This document shows, piece after piece, positions 36,478-44,501 of a stretch of 64,000 nt of DNA. Where the stretch lies: assembly GCA_009911185.1 (NCBI GenBank), contig QXWW01000014.1, forward strand, positions 40,358 to 104,357. Reading direction: 5' to 3'. The notes below the pieces were generated by a model that ran no database searches, was not told the origin of the DNA, and saw only the letters and a program-made list of their open reading frames with translations. The translations under genes were made by a program, and so were the position numbers. Source of the DNA: Lachnospiraceae bacterium (lineage in GTDB: Bacteria > Bacillota > Clostridia > Lachnospirales > Lachnospiraceae). Numbering within the stretch: the first letter of the stretch is position 1; the number at the start of each line of letters is the position of its first letter.

Positions 36478-36960
36478 CTAAGCGATTCCCATCAGCTTTA
36501 ATATCCAGTAAACCAGTCCCAAAGCCCAGCTTGTGAAAATTCCATATAGAATTACCGGCCCGGCGATGGTGAAAATCTTACATCCAATGCCAAAGACCTG
36601 GCCCTCTTTCTGAAACTCAATAGCGGGAGCCGCCACCGAATTAGCAAATCCGGTAATTGGCACCAACGCTCCCGCCCCGCCCCAGTTGGCAACAGAAGGG
36701 TAAATATTCAGTCCCGTCAGCAGTACGCTGCATAATACCAATAACATACTGCACCAACCGCCGGAAGTATCTTTATCCAGGCCAAACTGATTCATTGCCA
36801 TATTCAAAATAAACTGACCAACGACACAGATAATGCCCCCCGTCACAAATGCCTTTGCCATATTTGCCGGCAGAGAATGGGTAGGCGTCACCCGCTTGAC
36901 ATATTCGTTATACTCCTGATTTTTCTGTTCCCTCTGCTCCATGGTCTGCTGCTGTGCCAT
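36478..36960 (-). CDS. spoVAC: Stage V sporulation protein AC
   Basis: Membrane protein of 160 residues. In other spore formers SpoVAC acts as a mechanosensitive channel for dipicolinic acid release. A charged start (MAQQQTMEQREQKNQEY) precedes KRVTPTHSLPANMAKAFVTG and four to five hydrophobic segments with YPSVANWGGAGALVPITGFANSV. The ATG follows GGAAAGG. It lies 17 bases after spoVAB. spoVAD and spoVAE, normally next, are 9.7 kb further on. Confidence 0.95.
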   Translation of the reverse strand: MAQQQTMEQREQKNQEYNEYVKRVTPTHSLPANMAKAFVTGGIICVVGQFILNMAMNQFGLDKDTSGGWCSMLLVLCSVLLTGLNIYPSVANWGGAGALVPITGFANSVAAPAIEFQKEGQVFGIGCKIFTIAGPVILYGIFTSWALGLVYWILKLMGIA

Positions 36961-36977
36961 ATCCTTTCCTCACTTTC

Positions 36978-37403
36978 CTATAATTTCTGCATGTGATTTG
37001 CATAGAAATAAAGAGCCCCTGCCATCTTTCCCAACGCCATAAACAGCATAATCCAGGTCAAACCGTATTTGATACCCAGTCTGCGGAACATAATTGGAAA
37101 GGTATTTAGAATTTCTGCAAGCGCCACCGCAAGGCATCCGGTAAAGATTCCTGCCGACAGCCCGAACACGATTACCGACCAGATTCCGCCCGGCACGCCA
37201 AGAGAAAACAGCGATATCAGATTTCCGAAAGTTCCCCCCAGCAATACCATATTTTCATAGGCAATAATATCCACCGCCGTCCTGCTTTTGCCAATAATGC
37301 GCGGAACAACTCCCACGGAAATAATAAAGCTGAACACGCCTGCTGAAACTGCCAGCCCACTGGCAAGACCGATAAAGCCCAAAAATATTTGTTTCATCCA
37401 CAT
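36978..37403 (-). CDS. spoVAB: Stage V sporulation protein AB
   Basis: Membrane protein of 141 residues with about five helices (LGFIGLASGLAVSAGVFSFI, VPRIIGKSRTA, LNTFPIMFRRLGIKYGL). This matches the SpoVAB family in length and order, between spoVAA and spoVAC. GGAG lies 9 bases before ATG 37403; a second Met two codons in is possible. It is part of the dipicolinic acid channel genes. Confidence 0.92.
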   Translation of the reverse strand: MWMKQIFLGFIGLASGLAVSAGVFSFIISVGVVPRIIGKSRTAVDIIAYENMVLLGGTFGNLISLFSLGVPGGIWSVIVFGLSAGIFTGCLAVALAEILNTFPIMFRRLGIKYGLTWIMLFMALGKMAGALYFYANHMQKL

Positions 37404-37447
37404 CTTAAGCGGCTCCTTTTCCCTTCATTGACAAATGTATCTACATA

Positions 37448-38098
37448 TTAATCGACATCATTGCTGCTTCCTTTGCGCCCGCAATTCTCAATAAAAGTAG
37501 TATCTACATCCTTCTCATACGTACGCATTTCCACCTGGATAGGGGTAGGGTCATGGGTAATCTTTTTTCGTCCCACATGGTTGAAAAATATCATGATTCC
37601 CAGAAAAAGACCAATCGAATAACAGACCTCCAGCACAGTAAACCCGTTCGATTCCGTCCCCATGACCTGCTGATAGAAATCCATAAAGACTTCTCCTACG
37701 CCTACGTCATTGTTAAACGTCATAATGGTAAACGCCGATCCAAAAAAGATTAAAACGCATAATACGGCCGTTTTCAGATAGGAGATCCATTTGACTTCCT
37801 CTATTGGCTGATACACCAGGACAAAATCCTTCTCCCCAATGTTTTGAATCTCCACATTGGGAAACTCCTCTCCAATCAGTTCAATGATCTTTAAAACCGA
37901 AAACACTTCCGACTGCATTTTCTTTTTACTCTGGTTTGCCGGAGTACGAAAATGATAGATCTTCAACTGTTTTATTTTATTAATCAGCGGACGATTGGTC
38001 GAGGTGATCTTAGCAATATCTTTTAATATCACAGAAGGCTCTTTCACCAGTACATTCTGCTCTATTTTTAAATATACTGTGTCTGTGTTTCCTGCCAT
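37448..38098 (-). CDS. spoVAA: Stage V sporulation protein AA
   Basis: Protein of 216 residues. The N-terminal half is soluble (DTVYLKIEQNVLVKEPSVIL, then KIYHFRTP) and the C-terminal half has two to three membrane helices (WISYLKTAVLCVLIFFGSAF; CYSIGLFLGIMIFFNHVG). This is the SpoVAA pattern. GAGAGGG precedes ATG 38098. Its start overlaps the end of the small membrane protein gene by 31 bases, suggesting coupled translation. Confidence 0.93.
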   Translation of the reverse strand: MAGNTDTVYLKIEQNVLVKEPSVILKDIAKITSTNRPLINKIKQLKIYHFRTPANQSKKKMQSEVFSVLKIIELIGEEFPNVEIQNIGEKDFVLVYQPIEEVKWISYLKTAVLCVLIFFGSAFTIMTFNNDVGVGEVFMDFYQQVMGTESNGFTVLEVCYSIGLFLGIMIFFNHVGRKKITHDPTPIQVEMRTYEKDVDTTFIENCGRKGSSNDVD

Positions 38099-38301
38099 GA
38101 GATACCCTCTCTTTCCTCAGAGCCCCGGTACCATTCCCCAGGAATCTCTGCCTCAAACTCTCCCGCATCCTCCATCACCAGAGTTCCCTCTGTAACGCGG
38201 GTATGATTCTCCATATAATTAATGTAATAGAAAATGCCTCCAATAATTGTGAGTACCACAACTACCAGGAGACATATTCGATAAATCGTACTATGGCTCA
38301 T
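38068..38301 (-). CDS. Small single-helix membrane protein between sigF and spoVAA
   Basis: Protein of 77 residues with one N-terminal helix (IYRICLLVVVVLTIIGGIFY) and a short acidic outer part (VTEGTLVMEDAGEFEAEIPG). AAGGAAG precedes ATG 38301. The last 31 bases overlap spoVAA in another frame. In Bacillus sigF is followed directly by spoVAA, so this is an extra gene in this lineage. Its position implies forespore expression with the operon. Its function is unknown. Confidence 0.75.
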   Translation of the reverse strand: MSHSTIYRICLLVVVVLTIIGGIFYYINYMENHTRVTEGTLVMEDAGEFEAEIPGEWYRGSEEREGISWQETQTQYI

Positions 38302-38370
38302 ATACTCACTTCCTTTTTCCAGCTTTGGAAGTAGTATGCCATAATACCCAGTATTTTATACATTTTAAAA

Positions 38371-39123
38371 TTATTTATGAAAACTTTTCCGCATTCCCAA
38401 AAGAATCTTTTTCTCCATCCGGCTGACCTGCACCTGACTGATCCCCAGCTCCTGTGCCACCTGCACCTGTGTCTGCTCCTTAAAATAACGAAGGTCAATC
38501 AGCTTCCGCTCCATCTGCGGCAGTTCCTGCAAAAGCTGCTGTAATACCATATGGTTCAAAAGGATTTCATGACTGTCCTTCTCCTGGGCAAGCCGGTCCG
38601 CAAGGCAGATTTCTTTTCCCTCCGACGTGCCGGAAGACGCCCGGTAAATGGATTCCACCTCTCCATTTGCCTCCAAAGCCATGACGATTTCCTCCCTGGG
38701 CAGCCCGGTTTCCTCTGAAAGTTCCTGAAGATTTGGCTCTCTGCCAAGTTCCGTCTGCAGCTTCTCTCTCGCCAGTTTCGTCTTCGCCCCATTTTCTTTC
38801 AGGCTGCGGCTCACTTTAATCATTCCGTCGTCCCGCAGAAAACGGCGTATTTCCCCCGTAATCATAGGAACTGCATACGTTGAAAATTTCACAGAAAAAG
38901 ACAGGTCAAATTTATCAATCGCTTTTATCAGGCCAATACTGCCCACCTGGAACAAATCCTCCAAATCATATCCGCGATTGGAAAATCTTCGGACGATACT
39001 CCACACCAGCCCTATATTATTCTGCACCATGGTATCTCTTGCCAGACGGTCTCCTGCCTGAGAGCGCTCCAATAACTGCAGGGCTTTCTCATCTTTCACA
39101 CTTGTCTTGGCCAACACTCTCAC
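38371..39123 (-). CDS. sigF: RNA polymerase forespore sigma factor F
   Basis: Sigma-70 family factor of 250 residues, the first forespore-specific sigma factor. Region 2 contains DLFQVGSIGLIKAIDKFDLS and FSTYAVPMITGEIRRFLRDD. Region 3 contains ELGREPNLQELSEETGL. Region 4 contains QTQVQVAQELGISQVQVSRMEKKIL. The start is GTG 39123, overlapping the spoIIAB TGA as GTGA, with AAGGGGAAGG upstream. It is held by the anti-sigma SpoIIAB and released by SpoIIAA, both encoded just upstream. Confidence 0.97.
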   Translation of the reverse strand: MRVLAKTSVKDEKALQLLERSQAGDRLARDTMVQNNIGLVWSIVRRFSNRGYDLEDLFQVGSIGLIKAIDKFDLSFSVKFSTYAVPMITGEIRRFLRDDGMIKVSRSLKENGAKTKLAREKLQTELGREPNLQELSEETGLPREEIVMALEANGEVESIYRASSGTSEGKEICLADRLAQEKDSHEILLNHMVLQQLLQELPQMERKLIDLRYFKEQTQVQVAQELGISQVQVSRMEKKILLGMRKSFHK

Positions 39124-39551
39124 CCTTCCCCTATGGTTTTTCGCATAATGACACTGGTTCCCTTCCTTGGTTCCGAAACCACATCCACCTCATCCATAAA
39201 GGCCTCCATAAATGCAAACCCCATGCCGGAACGCTCCAGCTCCGGCTTCGTGGTAAACAAAGGCTCTCTTGCCTGTTCGATATCCCTGATTCCCTTCCCG
39301 GTATCCGTCACCGTAATCTCCACCTGCCGTCCTTCAATGCTGCAAGATAACCAGATACTTCCTTCCTTCTGCTCGTACCCATGGATAATACAGTTCGTTA
39401 CCGCCTCGCTCACGGCCGTTTTAATATCGGCAAGCTCGTCCACAGTAGGATTCAGCCCCGCCACAAATGCCCCCACGGCAACTCTTGCAAAACCCTCATT
39501 TGCAGATAATGCAAGAAATTCCATCTTCATTTCATTTCTTAAATATTCCAT
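39120..39551 (-). CDS. spoIIAB: Anti-sigma F factor and SpoIIAA kinase
   Basis: GHKL-type ATPase of 143 residues that binds sigma F and phosphorylates SpoIIAA. Visible motifs are the N-box AVTNCIIHGYE, the G1-box VTDTGKGIRD, and the G2 region LERSGMGFAFMEAFMD. AGGAGG lies 6-7 bases before ATG 39551. It overlaps sigF by four bases and starts 26 bases after spoIIAA. Confidence 0.97.
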   Translation of the reverse strand: MEYLRNEMKMEFLALSANEGFARVAVGAFVAGLNPTVDELADIKTAVSEAVTNCIIHGYEQKEGSIWLSCSIEGRQVEITVTDTGKGIRDIEQAREPLFTTKPELERSGMGFAFMEAFMDEVDVVSEPRKGTSVIMRKTIGEG

Positions 39552-39577
39552 ATAATCCTCCTTCTAAACCCCTTTTC

Positions 39578-39883
39578 TTATTCCACTTCTATAATTTTCT
39601 TCAATCCGGACAACTGAAAAATACGATTAATCTGTTCGCTGAGATGGACTGCTTTCACATATCCTCCGGAAAAACGTACGTTTTTGCATCTTCCGATCAG
39701 GACCCCAATGCCGGAACTGTCCATAAATTGGGTATCCGTAAAATCAAAAATCAGGCTGCGCACCGGATATTTCAATAAAAGCTGATCCGCCTCCTCTTTT
39801 AAAAATTCAGACTGATGATGATCAAGTTCTGCGGGCATCCTTAACGTCAGGCATCCATATTCCTTCTCGTACTTGTGTTCCAT
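39578..39883 (-). CDS. spoIIAA: Anti-anti-sigma F factor
   Basis: STAS-domain protein of 101 residues that binds SpoIIAB and frees sigma F. The phosphorylated serine is in FMDSSGIGVLIGR (Ser56/Ser57). The start at 39883 (MEHKYEKEYG) has GGAAGGAA upstream. An in-frame extension to 39940 runs through a terminator-like hairpin and is not expected to be translated. First gene of the spoIIA operon. Confidence 0.95.
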   Translation of the reverse strand: MEHKYEKEYGCLTLRMPAELDHHQSEFLKEEADQLLLKYPVRSLIFDFTDTQFMDSSGIGVLIGRCKNVRFSGGYVKAVHLSEQINRIFQLSGLKKIIEVE

Positions 39884-39907
39884 AGCTTTCCTTCCTTTCA
39901 TATAAAA

Positions 39908-39930
39908 AGACGCCATATTACATGACGTCT
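39908..39930 (-). terminator. Short terminator-like hairpin before spoIIAA
   Basis: AGACGTCATG and ATGGCGTCT pair on the minus strand and are followed by TTTTATATG. It may end the TPR gene, or shape the spoIIAA leader. A sigma-H-like -35 motif, AAAGGAAT, lies just upstream, but I saw no convincing -10 box. Confidence 0.5.
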
Positions 39931-39977
39931 TTCGTATCATTCCTTTATGTGCGGCAAACGCCGCTTATTTTTTCCAT

Positions 39978-41297
39978 TTAAGGCTGCTGGCTCAGCTCAT
40001 CTATATATCGCTGGGAAGAGCGGGCGCGCTGAGTCCCCGGATGGAGTTCCACCATACGCTGATAATACTTTATGGCATTTTGCGCATCTCCAATCTGCCG
40101 GTAAGACTGCGCAAGATAATAAACTGCATAGCCGTCATTATAGTCTTCCTCCGCCTGAACGACTTTCTCCAGCCCGGTAACGGCCTCCGGGTACTTTCTG
40201 CCGTTGTAATCCTGTTCCGCCTGCTGATAAACAGCAGCAATGTATTTTTCATTTACCTGGGTGCTGAGCGTCTCATACATTGCCTTGGCCTGAGCTCCCA
40301 ACAGACTGGGATCCACATTCGCAATCGTGTCTCCGGCCGCCTGGATATTTTCCTGTGCAAAAGCATCATATACAGTCAGGAGCTGCTCATAATTATTAAT
40401 AATTTTCTGGCTGTCGTCCGACTGGCCTTCCATCTGCTTAATCTTTTTATTCAGCTTCTCAATTTCCTGCTCCAGTCCCTTAATTTCCTGGGTTCGTGAG
40501 GTAAGCTCGTTATTTGCCTCCAGCTCCGCCTTCCGTGCGTCTGAAATAGCGCTTTGACGCGCGTTGGGAATAATGAGAAACCAGGTCAGCAGCACGCCAA
40601 TCACTACGCCGATAACCAGATTCACAACCGTCATGACCGGAGAGGTATCCTTAAAATTGGTGGGCTGGATAATCACATCATTTCCACTCTGGTAAGATGA
40701 AGTCGTCTCTTTCTTGCGGTGCACGCTCTTCTCCGACGCAGAACCTTTCTGCAGATGCTGGTCCACCTCCTGCAGATACCGAAGCGTCGTAATATTACTG
40801 GTATCAATCCTGGCTGCCGCCTGCAGCTCTCTCTTTGCCAATTCATATTTTTTCTCCTGCATATATAAAAGCGCGAGAAGCTGATGTCCCTTAATCAGTC
40901 CCGGATTGGAAGAAAGTATTTTTTTTAACTGAATAATGGCAAGATCGCCGCTTTTCTGCTGACAGTAAAGCAGCGCCTGGTTATATTTTTTAATCGTCTG
41001 ATTTACAGAACTGAGCCGGGAACGATTCGACTGAATCGCCTCAAGATATTGTTCCGCCGGATTGTCCTCTGGCTGAAGGCTGCGGCTGATCACCCATTCG
41101 CTTAAAGCGTCCACCACCTCGCCCATCTCAAAATAAACCAGTCCTAAAAGATTGCGCGCCGGTATATTCGCCTTGTAAAATCTCAGGCTTTTCCGCAAAG
41201 TCTCTGCTGCTCCGGACAAATCTCTTACCTTGGCTTTTTCCAAACCGCTATTGTACAGAGTATTTGATAAACGAATAATTTTATTATAAGAATCCAT
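39978..41297 (-). CDS. Membrane-anchored TPR protein with coiled coil
   Basis: Protein of 439 residues. The N-terminal 170 residues are TPR-like (AAETLRKSLRFYKANIPARN, YELAKRELQAAARID). One membrane helix follows near 225-247 (VVNLVIGVVIGVLLTWFLII), then a heptad coiled coil of about 50 residues (EIKGLEQEIEKLNKKIKQME). C-terminal TPRs contain YPEAVTGLEKVVQ and AQNAIKYYQRMVELHPG. This places one TPR set inside the cell and one outside. It lies between the 47-codon gene and the spoIIA operon on the same strand. Its partner and function are unknown. Confidence 0.85.
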   Translation of the reverse strand: MDSYNKIIRLSNTLYNSGLEKAKVRDLSGAAETLRKSLRFYKANIPARNLLGLVYFEMGEVVDALSEWVISRSLQPEDNPAEQYLEAIQSNRSRLSSVNQTIKKYNQALLYCQQKSGDLAIIQLKKILSSNPGLIKGHQLLALLYMQEKKYELAKRELQAAARIDTSNITTLRYLQEVDQHLQKGSASEKSVHRKKETTSSYQSGNDVIIQPTNFKDTSPVMTVVNLVIGVVIGVLLTWFLIIPNARQSAISDARKAELEANNELTSRTQEIKGLEQEIEKLNKKIKQMEGQSDDSQKIINNYEQLLTVYDAFAQENIQAAGDTIANVDPSLLGAQAKAMYETLSTQVNEKYIAAVYQQAEQDYNGRKYPEAVTGLEKVVQAEEDYNDGYAVYYLAQSYRQIGDAQNAIKYYQRMVELHPGTQRARSSQRYIDELSQQP

Positions 41298-41322
41298 ATC
41301 ATTCCTTCCTTACTTTCGATAC

Positions 41323-41466
41323 TTACCGCTGCTGTCTTGCTTCTTTAAAAATTTCCTGCATAATATCCGTCATATCAGTCAAATCCCTGTCATATATGGC
41401 ATCTTCCGCCTCTTCCACTTCCAGGCTCGGCTTAAATTTCTTCAATTCTTCTTCAAAATCAATCAT
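41323..41466 (-). CDS. 47-residue acidic protein overlapping folC
   Basis: ATG 41464-41466 overlaps the folC TGA by four bases (ATGA), and GGAGGTATGTC places a strong ribosome site in front. The protein starts MIDFEEELKKFKPSLE and ends EIFKEARQQR. It is acidic, mostly helical and without Cys. Coupled translation with folC supports a real gene. I do not recognise a family. The next gene on the strand is the TPR protein. Confidence 0.75.
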   Translation of the reverse strand: MIDFEEELKKFKPSLEVEEAEDAIYDRDLTDMTDIMQEIFKEARQQR

Positions 41467-42770
41467 GACATACCTCCTGCTATTTGTTCCAATTCACCTA
41501 TAAGATAAAGAGATCCCGCACAAAATAAAACCTGTCCCGGCTTCTTTATTGACAATGCATACACATATGCGGCTTTCCATTCTCTCTTTGCCGTAATTTT
41601 GGTTCTGCTGTGATGTTCCTTCGCCTTTTGCGCAAAAACATCCGCCAGTACTTCTGCATCCATCCCCCGCATCCCCGGAATTGTCGTAAGAATCACTTCC
41701 TCCCAATTACCAGCAGCAAGCAACAGCGCCGCCGCACTCTGGTAATCTTTTTCTTTCACCATGGAAAACAACAGAACAGCCTTCCTATTAGTAATTTGCC
41801 CCGCCGCCTCCAAAAAATTCTCAATTCCGCTCGGATTGTGCGCTCCATCAAAATATACCTCTGGCAGAACCTGCTGCATTCTGCCTTTCCATCTCACCTG
41901 GGCAAAGCCCTGACGGATCTTATCTCCGGAAATGCCCTCCAATTCTGCAATATAGTTTACCGCCTGCAGAGCCAGAGCCGCATTCCTGGCCTGATACGGC
42001 GCGCCGAACGGTATCTCAAGTTCAGTAACATCATAACCAGAATCATAGGAAAATGCAATCTTTTTTCCCGTGTTTAATAAAATCTTAATGTTCTTAGCAA
42101 ACACCGGATATCGCGGGCATTGCAGCCTCAAGGCAAAATCCTCAATCACCGACCTCACGTCTGCAAGAGACGCATCGTATACCACTGGAACATGTTCTTT
42201 TATAATTCCTGCTTTTTCTGACGCTATTTTGGCTATCGTGTCTCCTAAAATTTCCGTATGCTCCAGACTGATGGAAGTTATCACCGTCAGCAGCGGATAT
42301 TTTACCACATTGGTTGCATCCAGCCTGCCGCCCAGACCAGTTTCCACCACTGCATATTCTACCTTCTGCTCCGCAAATATTACCATGCCAACCGCAAATA
42401 TATATTCAAAAAAGGTAGGGTAAGGCAGTCCTTTTTGTACCAAGGTATCTGCCGCCTTTGCCACCCGGTTTGCCGCATTCACAAAAATATTCCTGTCGCA
42501 GGGCTTCCCCTCAAGGGCAAATCTTTCTTCTATATGAACCAAATGGGGGGAGGTAAACAAGCCTGTCTTTATACCTGCCTGACGCAGCACGCTGTCAATA
42601 CAGGCGCAGACGCTTCCCTTCCCATTGCTGCCAGCCACATGAACCACCTTAAAACGCTCCTGGGGATTGCCCAGCAATGCCAGCAGCTTTTCCGTATGAT
42701 CCAGCTTGTTCTTTGTCGTAAACTTAGGAATCTCCAGAATGAACTGCACAATTTCATCATAAGTTCTCAT
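41463..42770 (-). CDS. folC: Folylpolyglutamate synthase / dihydrofolate synthase
   Basis: Mur-ligase-type enzyme that adds glutamate to folates (and, in bifunctional forms, to dihydropteroate). It has 435 residues. The P-loop VAGSNGKGSVCA lies near 46-57. Other motifs are GLFTSPHLVHIEERF, VVETGLGGRLDATNVV and YFDGAHNPSGIENF. GGAGG lies 10 bases before ATG 42770. It overlaps the 47-residue gene by four bases. Confidence 0.95.
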   Translation of the reverse strand: MRTYDEIVQFILEIPKFTTKNKLDHTEKLLALLGNPQERFKVVHVAGSNGKGSVCACIDSVLRQAGIKTGLFTSPHLVHIEERFALEGKPCDRNIFVNAANRVAKAADTLVQKGLPYPTFFEYIFAVGMVIFAEQKVEYAVVETGLGGRLDATNVVKYPLLTVITSISLEHTEILGDTIAKIASEKAGIIKEHVPVVYDASLADVRSVIEDFALRLQCPRYPVFAKNIKILLNTGKKIAFSYDSGYDVTELEIPFGAPYQARNAALALQAVNYIAELEGISGDKIRQGFAQVRWKGRMQQVLPEVYFDGAHNPSGIENFLEAAGQITNRKAVLLFSMVKEKDYQSAAALLLAAGNWEEVILTTIPGMRGMDAEVLADVFAQKAKEHHSRTKITAKREWKAAYVYALSIKKPGQVLFCAGSLYLIGELEQIAGGMS

Positions 42771-42949
42771 ACAAGTATTTTCCTCCGCAGCGTACGGCTG
42801 CTTGCGTATCTCTTTCTTCTTTGCGGCTTTCGCACCGTCGTTTTTCTTTCGTACTGCTCAATGCTATCGTGGACATTATAATACATCAATATGTTGAAAT
42901 CCACCCCTAATAATAGAAATTTCTCATTTTTCGTATGACAAAATTCTAC

Positions 42950-42998
42950 AAAAACGGCATCTGCCTCCCGCTGTTTTCACAATCGACAGACAGATGCC
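42950..42998 (-). terminator. Terminator of the FapA-family gene
   Basis: GGCATCTG and CAGATGCC pair on the minus strand across a long loop and are followed by GTTTTTGT. Confidence 0.7.
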
Positions 42999-43032
42999 AT
43001 ATTCAAAATTCTTTTGCATGTTCAGACACGCT

Positions 43033-44394
43033 CTAGGCTTCCAATGCACACATCAGGATCTTATCCTGCTTACGCACAAATTCCAGTCTTCTCTGCTTTT
43101 CTTTTACCTTGATCCGCAATTCGTCAATCTCTACACAGACGCCCGGATATACAGAATCGTTTACCCGGATAGTGCCTCCTCTGGCACGGGCTACCTGATC
43201 TTCAAGCTTCTCAAGTTCTGCCGTATCTCCTGCCAGCAACGCCGTATCCCGAATCTTCACTCGTAAAAGATCGGTACGTCTGGGATCATTCTTCTTATCC
43301 TGAAGAATCTTCAGTCCTTCTTCAATTCTGGCAAGGTTTTCCTTTTCTACCTGGATCTTATTCTGTAAAATCCCGATTCTGCGCCGCACAGCAAGGTCGT
43401 TTCCAATCTTCACACTGGTACTCACTTCACCGTCGCTGCCTAAAATATCCGCCTCGATACTTTGAATTGCACCCACTTCCCCGCCAATGATACTTGCCTT
43501 TCTTCCACTCAGTATAATGCTTTCACCGCAGGACACCTGGCAATTCAAAAACACATCCGCCTGAATCGTTCCATTCGCATGAACCCGGGTATATTCAAAA
43601 AACTTGGCCGAAATATTTCCCTTACTATTAATTACAGCCCTGGAAGCTCCCATCACTCCGCTCCGAAGTACAATATCCTTCCCGGCTTCTATGCTGGCCC
43701 CTTCTACGATACCGTCTACAGTCACGGAACCAGTGGCCTTTACAACCAAACCGCTGCAGATACTGCCATGGATAATGACGTCGCCGCGGAAATCAATGTT
43801 GCCTACCGACAAATCTGCATCCCCGCTTATCTCATATACCGGCAGAATCACAATCCTGTCGCCATTCTTATCAATCTTGCCGTCCATCTGAGAAGTATAC
43901 GTCAAGCCGTCCTCAGAACGTTCAAATCCCTTGCCCTTCAGCGGAACCAGATCTCTTCCGCGCTTTGCCAGAATTGGTTTGCCCTTCAGATTCATGCCAT
44001 CCTTGCCCTGTACTGCCTTATGGTACTCTGCAATCACCTGTCCTTCCGTGACCATCTCTACCATTTTAATACTCCAGTAATCCACTGAACCGTCCGGCCT
44101 TAACTTAGGCTTCTTGCTGAAATTCATGTCAAACTTATAATCATAGTAACCATCTATTCCATCCTCTGCCGGATCACCCTCTGCAATAAGGACTTCCTGA
44201 TTATAAATCTGCTGCTCTACCATCTCACGGATTCTCTGGTCGTTAATACCATAAGATATCCCGTTTTGCTGCAGAATCTCTGTAATATCATCTAAATTAT
44301 AGCCTTCAAAATCCGGTTTTGGCAAATAAAGATAGGCTTTCATACTGTCATTACTTAACCTAATTTTTGGATCATATCTCGTCAATGCTGTCAT
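43033..44394 (-). CDS. FapA-family (DUF342) polymer-forming-like protein
   Basis: Protein of 453 residues. The N-terminal region (about 20-170) is the FapA N-domain (AYLYLPKPDFEGYNLDDITE). A long right-handed beta-helix-like stretch follows (VGNIDFRGDVIIHGSICSGL, VTVDGIVEGASIEAGKDIVL). A C-terminal coiled coil (about 350-430) contains VRRRIGILQNKIQVEKENLARIEE in part. The start at 44394 (MTALTRYDP) follows AGGGGG. No flagellar gene lies nearby, so a flagellar role is not supported here. Such proteins also occur in non-motile Clostridia, where their role is unclear. Confidence 0.85.
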   Translation of the reverse strand: MTALTRYDPKIRLSNDSMKAYLYLPKPDFEGYNLDDITEILQQNGISYGINDQRIREMVEQQIYNQEVLIAEGDPAEDGIDGYYDYKFDMNFSKKPKLRPDGSVDYWSIKMVEMVTEGQVIAEYHKAVQGKDGMNLKGKPILAKRGRDLVPLKGKGFERSEDGLTYTSQMDGKIDKNGDRIVILPVYEISGDADLSVGNIDFRGDVIIHGSICSGLVVKATGSVTVDGIVEGASIEAGKDIVLRSGVMGASRAVINSKGNISAKFFEYTRVHANGTIQADVFLNCQVSCGESIILSGRKASIIGGEVGAIQSIEADILGSDGEVSTSVKIGNDLAVRRRIGILQNKIQVEKENLARIEEGLKILQDKKNDPRRTDLLRVKIRDTALLAGDTAELEKLEDQVARARGGTIRVNDSVYPGVCVEIDELRIKVKEKQRRLEFVRKQDKILMCALEA

Positions 44395-44501
44395 TACAGA
44401 TTCCCCCTTCACATGGAATTTCTGTGAAAAATACCGCTATATTTATTATTTTAACAAGATTCCAGAAATTTTTCAATGTTTTTATTATTTTTTTACATTT
44501 T

